Assembly (NCBI GenBank): GCA_006226595.1
Contig: SBGP01000107.1
Coordinates: 50,322 to 114,321, forward strand
Direction: 5' to 3'
Origin: Deltaproteobacteria bacterium
Lineage (GTDB): Bacteria > Myxococcota_A > UBA796 > GCA-2862545
Length of the DNA: 64,000 bases
Shown here: positions 59,089 to 64,000 of the stretch, in pieces
Layout of the letters: the number at the start of each line of letters is the position of its first letter
Numbering within the stretch: the first letter of the stretch is position 1
The notes under the pieces: model-generated
Seen by the model: only the letters and a program-made list of their open reading frames with translations
Told to the model about the DNA's origin: nothing
Database searches by the model: none
Translations under genes and position numbers: made by a program

Positions 59089-59120
59089 GGGCTCTACGCA
59101 AAATCCACACAGGTGTGTGG
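59089..59120 (-). promoter_or_regulatory. Shared upstream element, copy 2
   Basis: GGGCTC, ten bases, then CCACAC-AGGT-GTGTGG on the plus strand. Compared with the copy at 20163-20192, 18 of the first 22 positions are identical and the spacing from GGGCTC to CCACAC is the same. It starts 36 bases upstream of the HEAT-repeat start codon. It also lies 183 bases upstream of nqrA and could affect that promoter. Confidence 0.5.
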
Positions 59121-59302
59121 TTTGACGCACCGTCGTTCCACCAGCTTGCACATTGCGGTGCGAGGTGGGATCGAGGGTTGCAGCGTGTCTTTGAGGGAGC
59201 TTTGGCGAGCGTGTGGACGTACCGCCCTTTGCCGCCTTAAAGGGGCGTCTTCCGTTCGCCATCCGTCGACCTCCGGAGCTGCCGGAGAACCCGGGAAAGA
59301 GC

Positions 59303-60649
59303 ATGTCCGTCCACCAGATCAAGCGAGGGCTCGACATTCCCATCGCGGGTGCCGCCAGCGGCGCCCCGGTCGAGCTTCCCGCGCCCGCCACCGTGGCCTA
59401 CGCGCCCACCGAGTTCCGCGGCATCACGCCGAAGCTCGCCAAGCGCGAGGGCGAGGCCGTGAAGGCCGGTGAGCCCCTCTTCTTCCACAAGCACGCTCCG
59501 GAGCTCGTCTTCCTGTCGCCCGCCTCGGGCACGGTGAAGGAGATCCGCCGCGGCCGCCGTCGCGTGATCACCGACATCATCGTCGAGGTCAGCGGCAACG
59601 AAGCGGTGAGCTTCAAGAAGTACTCCCAGGCCGATCTCGAGGGCATGAGCGACGCGGATGCGCGCTCGTTGCTGCTCTCCGGGGGCATGTGGGGCGCGCT
59701 TCGCACCCGTCCGCTCGATCGCATCCCCGCGGTGGACGCCAAGCCGCAGTCGATCCTGATCAGCGCGACCGAGACCGGCCCGCTTCAGCCCGGCGCGGAC
59801 GTCCTGCTCACCGATGCGGACGCCCCGGCCCTCGCGGCTGCGGTGGCCCTGCTCGGCAAGCTCGGCACCGTGAACCTCGCGGTTCCCGCCGGCAAGAGCC
59901 ACCCCGCATGGAGCGGCGTCAAGGCCAAGCTCCACGAGTTCGCGGGCCCGCACCCGGCGGGCGACGCGGGCGTGCAGGTCAACCTCATCGACCCGCCCCG
60001 CGGCAAGAGCGAGGTCTGGTACCTCTCCGCCTGGGACGCCGTGCTCATCGGTCGCCTCGCCCTCGAGGGCCGCTTCCCGGCCGAGCGCGTGTACGCGGCG
60101 GTCGGCGTCGGCGTGGCCAAGCCGCGCTTCGTGAAGACCCTGCTCGGCGCGCCCGCCAAGCACATCGTCGGCGACACCGCCCAGGGCGACGTTCGCTGGA
60201 TCCGCGGCTCGGTGCTCACGGGCACCAAGATCGGCGCCGACGACCATGCAAGCTTCTACTCTCGCGGCATCCACGTCCTCCCCGAGGGCGTCGAGCGCGA
60301 GGTGCTCGGTTGGGCCACGCCGCAGCTCGGCAAGTGGTCCGCGCACTCCGCGTACCTCAAGGGCATGTTCGGCGGCGGCGGCAGCTACGACCTGCGTCCC
60401 GGCCTGTACGGCGGCCACCGCGCCATCGTGCCGATCGGCCAGTACAAGAAGGTCATCGCCACCCCGGACATCGAGCCGGAGTTCCTGTTCCGCAGCATCA
60501 TCGCCGGCGATCTCGAAGAGAGCATCACTCTCGGTCTGCTCGACCTGACCATGGAGGAGGCAGCGTTGTGCTCGTACGTCTGCCCCTCGAAGATCGACTT
60601 CGACATCCTGCTCCGCGAGGGGCTGGACTTCTACGAGCGGGAGGCCTGA
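59303..60649 (+). CDS. nqrA: Na+-translocating NADH:quinone reductase subunit A
   Basis: This 448-residue peripheral subunit of Na+-NQR begins at ATG 59303 after GGGAAAG, giving MSVHQIKRGLDIPIAGAASG; an upstream ATG at 59213 lacks support. Family segments are HKHAPELVFLSPASGTVKEI, RRGRRRVITDIIVE and a C-terminal CSYVCPSKIDFDILLREGL. The complex oxidises NADH and pumps Na+ out, storing energy as a sodium gradient. NqrA contacts ubiquinone-site subunits. The length matches the family. It heads an operon nqrABCDEF in the standard order, and its presence suggests a marine or halophilic setting. Confidence 0.97.
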   Translation: MSVHQIKRGLDIPIAGAASGAPVELPAPATVAYAPTEFRGITPKLAKREGEAVKAGEPLFFHKHAPELVFLSPASGTVKEIRRGRRRVITDIIVEVSGNEAVSFKKYSQADLEGMSDADARSLLLSGGMWGALRTRPLDRIPAVDAKPQSILISATETGPLQPGADVLLTDADAPALAAAVALLGKLGTVNLAVPAGKSHPAWSGVKAKLHEFAGPHPAGDAGVQVNLIDPPRGKSEVWYLSAWDAVLIGRLALEGRFPAERVYAAVGVGVAKPRFVKTLLGAPAKHIVGDTAQGDVRWIRGSVLTGTKIGADDHASFYSRGIHVLPEGVEREVLGWATPQLGKWSAHSAYLKGMFGGGGSYDLRPGLYGGHRAIVPIGQYKKVIATPDIEPEFLFRSIIAGDLEESITLGLLDLTMEEAALCSYVCPSKIDFDILLREGLDFYEREA

Positions 60650-60650
60650 G

Positions 60651-61865
60651 ATGAAGGCGTTCCTGGTCAATTTCTTCGACGGACTCCGCCCCAACTTCGA
60701 GAAGGGCGGCAAGTACGAGAAGTTCTGGTGGGCGCTCGAGGGCGTCGAGACCGTCGCACTGACTCCTGGGGAGCGGACGCACAAGGGTGCGCACATCCGC
60801 GACCACATGGACATGAAGCGACTGATGATCTTCGTGCTCTTCGCCCTGACTCCGGCGATCCTGACGGGCATGTGGAACATCGGCTTCCAGGCCTACACCG
60901 CGGAGAACCTCACCGCGTCCGGCCTCGACTGCTTCCTGCGCGGCGCGTACCACATGCTCCCGATCATCATCATGTCGTACACGGCGGGTGGTCTGGCGGA
61001 GCTCGTGTTCTGCCACGTGCGCGGCCACGAGGTGAACGAGGGCTTCCTCGTCACCGCGATGCTCTTCCCGCTCACGCTTCCCCCGACCATCCCGCTGTGG
61101 ATGGTGGCCGTCGGCGTGATCTTCGGCGTGGTCATCGGCAAGGAGGTGTTCGGCGGTGTCGGCATGAACATCCTCAACCCGGCGCTCACCGCCCGCGCGT
61201 TCCTGTTCTTCACCTACCCGGGCGCGATGTCCGGAGCGAAGGTGTGGGACGTCGCCGGTAGCGCGAACCTGCTGACCCACAGCGGCACCCCGATCGACAG
61301 CTACACCGGCGCCACCGCGCTGAACGTGGCGAGCGGCACCCCGGGTGCGGCGTCGGCGGTCTCCGCGCTCACCGAGGCTGGCTTCACCCTCGAGAAGATG
61401 GCCCTCGGCGCCATCCCGGGCTCGATGGGCGAGACCAGCGTGGTGGCCATCGCCGCAGGCGCCCTGTTCCTCATCGCCACGGGCATCGCGTCCTGGCGGA
61501 CCATGGTCGGCTGCGTGCTCGGCCTCGTCGGCGTGACCAGCCTCTTCGCCTACGGCGTGTGGGAGCCCGGTGCCAACACCATGCTCTCGCTGCCCCCGGC
61601 CTACCACCTCGTGATGGGCGGCTTCGCCTTCGGCACGGTGTTCATGGCGACCGACCCGGTCTCCTCCTGCACCACCGAGACCGGCCGCTTCATCTACGGC
61701 GTGCTCATCGGCGTCCTCTGCGGGCTCGTCCGGGTCGTGAACCCGGCGTACCCGGAGGGCATGATGCTCGCCATCCTGTTCATGAACGTGTTCGCGCCCC
61801 TCATCGACTACTACATCGTGAAGGGCACCACCCGCCGCCGCGTCGCGCGTCTGGCCGCGGCCTAG
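60651..61865 (+). CDS. nqrB: Na+-NQR subunit B
   Basis: This 404-residue membrane subunit has about ten helices. The covalent FMN site is in DSYTGATALNVAS, where a Thr carries the flavin by a phosphoester bond. Other conserved segments are HIRDHMDMKRLMIFV, GKEVFGGVGMNILNPAL and FMATDPVSSCTTETGRFIYG. It also binds riboflavin and holds the Na+ path. The start ATG 60651 is one base after the nqrA stop. Confidence 0.98.
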   Translation: MKAFLVNFFDGLRPNFEKGGKYEKFWWALEGVETVALTPGERTHKGAHIRDHMDMKRLMIFVLFALTPAILTGMWNIGFQAYTAENLTASGLDCFLRGAYHMLPIIIMSYTAGGLAELVFCHVRGHEVNEGFLVTAMLFPLTLPPTIPLWMVAVGVIFGVVIGKEVFGGVGMNILNPALTARAFLFFTYPGAMSGAKVWDVAGSANLLTHSGTPIDSYTGATALNVASGTPGAASAVSALTEAGFTLEKMALGAIPGSMGETSVVAIAAGALFLIATGIASWRTMVGCVLGLVGVTSLFAYGVWEPGANTMLSLPPAYHLVMGGFAFGTVFMATDPVSSCTTETGRFIYGVLIGVLCGLVRVVNPAYPEGMMLAILFMNVFAPLIDYYIVKGTTRRRVARLAAA

Positions 61866-61876
61866 GGGAGCTGAAG

Positions 61877-62611
61877 ATGGCGTTCTCTACTGGATACACC
61901 CTCGGCTTCGCGACGGCGGTCTGCGTCGGTTGCTCGCTGCTCGTCGGCGGGGCCGCGCTGTCCCTCAAGGAGCAGCAGGATCTCAACGTCGAGCGCGACC
62001 TCAAGGGCAGCGTCCTCGAGGCTCTCGACATTCGCCCCGAGTCCGGCGAGGCCACCGGCGAGTGGATCGACCAGGCCTATGGCGAGCGCGTCGAGGTCAA
62101 GGTCATCAACGCCGCTGGCGCGGTGCAGGCCGACAAGACCCTCGCGGATGTCGAAGCGGCGCAGCTCGCGGTCAAGGGCAGCACCGCCGAGCCCGACCTG
62201 TTCGCGGTGTACGCGCGCAAGGACGGCGGCAACGTCGGCGCCTACGCGCTGCCCCTCGACGGCGTCGGCCTGTGGGGCCCGCTCTCGGGCTACCTCGCGC
62301 TCAAGCCCGATGCGGCGACCGTGCTCGGTGCGACCTTCTTCGCGCCCAAGGAGACCCCCGGTCTCGGCGCGGAGATCACCCAGCCCAAGTTCAAGGAGCA
62401 GTGGGCCGGCAAGAAGGTGGTCGATGGCGGCCAGCCCCGCACGATTCGCGTCGTGAAGGGTGAAGCCAAGATCGTCTGCCCCGGCGCCACCGACTACTGC
62501 GTGGACGGCGTCTCTGGCGCGACCATCACTGGCGACGGCGTCGACAAGATGGTGGCCGAGGCCCTCGAGCAGTACGAGCCCTACCTCAAGTCCCTCCGCG
62601 GAGGAAAGTGA
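61877..62611 (+). CDS. nqrC: Na+-NQR subunit C
   Basis: This 244-residue subunit has an N-terminal TM helix ([21 protein letters not shown]) and a periplasmic flavin domain. The covalent FMN attachment motif is [17 protein letters not shown], with the flavinylated Thr. The middle has the NqrC segments [17 protein letters not shown]. It passes electrons between the Fe-S centre of NqrD/E and NqrB. GGGGAG precedes ATG 61877. The motif needs an ApbE flavin transferase, not encoded in this window. Confidence 0.97.
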   Translation: MAFSTGYTLGFATAVCVGCSLLVGGAALSLKEQQDLNVERDLKGSVLEALDIRPESGEATGEWIDQAYGERVEVKVINAAGAVQADKTLADVEAAQLAVKGSTAEPDLFAVYARKDGGNVGAYALPLDGVGLWGPLSGYLALKPDAATVLGATFFAPKETPGLGAEITQPKFKEQWAGKKVVDGGQPRTIRVVKGEAKIVCPGATDYCVDGVSGATITGDGVDKMVAEALEQYEPYLKSLRGGK

Positions 62612-63282
62612 TGAGCTCTCCCGCTACCGAGATGGCGCCCGAGAAGGCGCCGCTCTTCCCCTTCGACAAGAAGACGCGGCGGATCGTCACCGACCCGCTC
62701 TCCGACAACAACCCGGTCACGGTGCAGGTGCTCGGCATCTGCTCCGCGCTGGCGGTCACCGTGCGCGTCGACAAGGCGCTCGTCATGGCCGCGGCGGTGA
62801 TCGCGGTCGTGTCGCTGTCGAACGTGGTCATCTCGCTGCTCCGCAACAAGATTCCGCCGAGCATCCGCATCATCGTGCAGCTCTCGGTCATCGCGTCGCT
62901 GGTCATCGTCGTGGACCAGTTCCTCAAGGCCTACATGTACGGCCTGTCCAAGGAACTGTCCGTGTTCATCGGCCTGATCATCACGAACTGCATCCTGATG
63001 GGTCGCGCCGAGGCCTTCGCCATGGCCAACCCGCCGTGGCAGTCGCTGCTCGACGGTCTCGGCAACGGCCTGGGTTACGGCGCGGTGCTCGTCGCCATCG
63101 CCATCGGTCGTGAGCTGCTGGGCTCGGGCTCGCTGCTCGGCTTCCAGCTCGTGCCCGAGGCGGCCTACGCGGCTGGCTACGTGAACATGGGCCTCATGGT
63201 CCTTCCGCCGGGAGCGTTCATCCTCCTCGGCCTGCTCATCTGGGCCCAGCGTAGCTGGACCGGCTACACCGAGGAGGCGTGA
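62611..63282 (+). CDS. nqrD: Na+-NQR subunit D
   Basis: This 223-residue membrane subunit has six helices. The conserved cysteines, in [11 protein letters not shown] and [14 protein letters not shown], supply half of the ligands for the Fe-S centre buried between NqrD and NqrE. ATG 62611 shares its first base with the nqrC stop codon; a GTG just before is less likely. A longer N-terminal tail than usual ([20 protein letters not shown]) is present. Confidence 0.97.
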   Translation: MSSPATEMAPEKAPLFPFDKKTRRIVTDPLSDNNPVTVQVLGICSALAVTVRVDKALVMAAAVIAVVSLSNVVISLLRNKIPPSIRIIVQLSVIASLVIVVDQFLKAYMYGLSKELSVFIGLIITNCILMGRAEAFAMANPPWQSLLDGLGNGLGYGAVLVAIAIGRELLGSGSLLGFQLVPEAAYAAGYVNMGLMVLPPGAFILLGLLIWAQRSWTGYTEEA

Positions 63283-63884
63283 TGATCGATCCCATCGCTC
63301 TGGCGTCGCTCGCCGTCAAGTCGATCTTCGTCGAGAACATCCTTCTCGCCTACTTCCTGGGCATGTGCTCCTTCCTGGCTTGTTCCAAGAAGGTCGAGAC
63401 GGCCACCGGCCTCGGCGTCGCCGTCGTCTTCGTGCTCGCGGTCACCGCCCCCCTGAACTGGGCGCTCAACGAGTTCCTGCTCAAGGACACCGGCCTGCTC
63501 GGCGTCGACCTGCAGTTCCTCTCGTTCATCGTGTTCATCGCCACCATCGCCGCCACCGTGCAGCTGGTGGAGATGGTCCTCGACCGGTTCAGCCCCGCGC
63601 TCTACAACGCGCTCGGCATCTTCCTCCCGCTCATCGCGGTGAACTGCTCGATCCTCGGAACGAGCCTGTTCATGCAGGAGCGCGAGTACGGCTTCGTCGA
63701 GACCTGCGTGTTCGGCGCGTCCTCGGGCGTGGGCTGGGCGCTGGCGATCATCTCGATGGCCGCGATTCGCTACAAGCTTCGCTACTCCAACGTGCCCGAG
63801 GGTCTGCGCGGACTCGGCATCACCATGCTCGTCACCGGGCTGATGTCGGTCGCCTTCATGGCCTTCGCCGGCATCAAGCTCTAG
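63282..63884 (+). CDS. nqrE: Na+-NQR subunit E
   Basis: This 200-residue membrane subunit is structurally paired with NqrD. Conserved segments are [20 protein letters not shown] (Cys ligand), [20 protein letters not shown] (second Cys) and [20 protein letters not shown]. It forms the symmetric half of the Fe-S site and contributes to the Na+ channel. ATG 63282 shares its base with the nqrD stop. The gene length is normal. Confidence 0.97.
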   Translation: MIDPIALASLAVKSIFVENILLAYFLGMCSFLACSKKVETATGLGVAVVFVLAVTAPLNWALNEFLLKDTGLLGVDLQFLSFIVFIATIAATVQLVEMVLDRFSPALYNALGIFLPLIAVNCSILGTSLFMQEREYGFVETCVFGASSGVGWALAIISMAAIRYKLRYSNVPEGLRGLGITMLVTGLMSVAFMAFAGIKL

Positions 63885-63894
63885 GAGTCGGACG

Positions 63895-64000
63895 ATGAAC
63901 CTCATGGCTCTCGGCGCTGCGATTGCCGTCTTCACCGGAGTGATCCTCGGCCTCGTCGTGGTCCTCATGGTGGCGCGCAAGCAGCTCGTCAACGATGGTG
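63895..64000 (+). CDS. nqrF: Na+-NQR subunit F, N-terminal fragment (cut by window edge)
   Basis: Thirty-five codons of the next gene are visible from ATG 63895. The product begins with one hydrophobic helix (LGAAIAVFTGVILGLVVVLM) then ARKQLVND, as NqrF does before its [2Fe-2S] ferredoxin and FAD/NADH domains. NqrF is the NADH-oxidising entry point of the complex. The rest lies beyond the window. GGAG precedes the start. Confidence 0.88.
   Translation, partial: MNLMALGAAIAVFTGVILGLVVVLMVARKQLVNDG

Noticed and set aside
59213..59302. Upstream ATG of nqrA
   Set aside because: It would add 30 residues absent from NqrA proteins and has no ribosome site; MSVHQIKRGLDI at 59303 is the family start.

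Overview
The window is compact, GC-rich bacterial chromosome. Intergenic gaps are short, many genes overlap by ATGA or GTGA, and GTG and TTG starts are common. No rRNA, tRNA, CRISPR array, insertion sequence, prophage or plasmid gene was found. Many small lipoproteins, a lipoprotein with an Asp/Thr/Ala tract, a cysteine-TM-arginine tail like MYXO-CTERM, numerous histidine kinases, a TonB2-type energising cluster and a Na+-NQR operon together suggest a marine or salt-adapted member of the Myxococcota or another former deltaproteobacterial lineage. That placement is inference from gene style, not from a marker gene.

Layout. 1-7310: end of a sensor kinase, lipoproteins, RdgB and a GltS-like carrier. 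7493-11168: an SDR, a nitronate-monooxygenase-family flavoprotein and a GMC oxidoreductase behind two palindromic operators. 11191-14895: an ECF sigma factor with its probable anti-sigma, a membrane-anchored protein and a DASS (SLC13) carrier with an extra soluble domain. 14927-20127: TPR hybrid kinase, sulfatase-fold protein, esterase lipoprotein and a DUF1295 membrane enzyme. 20128-20467: a gene-free stretch with five hairpins. 20468-25633: FadB-like enzyme and thiolase, divergent from an alpha-methylacyl-CoA racemase and an SRPBCC protein. 25647-28584: second sulfatase-fold protein, AlkC-like glycosylase and a small unknown. 28600-32146: DECR-like SDR and a P450, divergent from a second P450. 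32302-35066: methyltransferase and GNAT acyltransferase (possible amino-acid-lipid pair) and a hydrolase. 35130-47216: PhoR and PhoB, then a lipoprotein, DUF3450 protein, two ExbB-type proteins, ExbD, TonB, TPR protein and TonB-dependent receptor. 47220-52210: lipoproteins, a kinase-like protein and an M50 protease. 52286-59052: a multidomain SDR-SCP2-MaoC beta-oxidation enzyme, membrane proteins, RNases HI and HII and a HEAT-repeat protein. 59303-64000: nqrA to nqrE and the start of nqrF.

The most interesting theme is a scattered catabolic regulon. Five copies of a 14-bp palindrome fitting TnnAACnnGTTnnA, the motif described for the mycobacterial cholesterol regulator KstR, sit immediately upstream of the SDR operon, between thiolase and racemase, and between the two P450s. 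The controlled genes (P450s, racemase with conserved His/Asp/Glu, thiolase, FadB, SDRs) are what degradation of a methyl-branched sterol or isoprenoid side chain would need. No TetR regulator is encoded in the window. A second theme is a complete TonB2-like uptake cluster directly beside phoBR, suggesting outer-membrane uptake linked to phosphate status.
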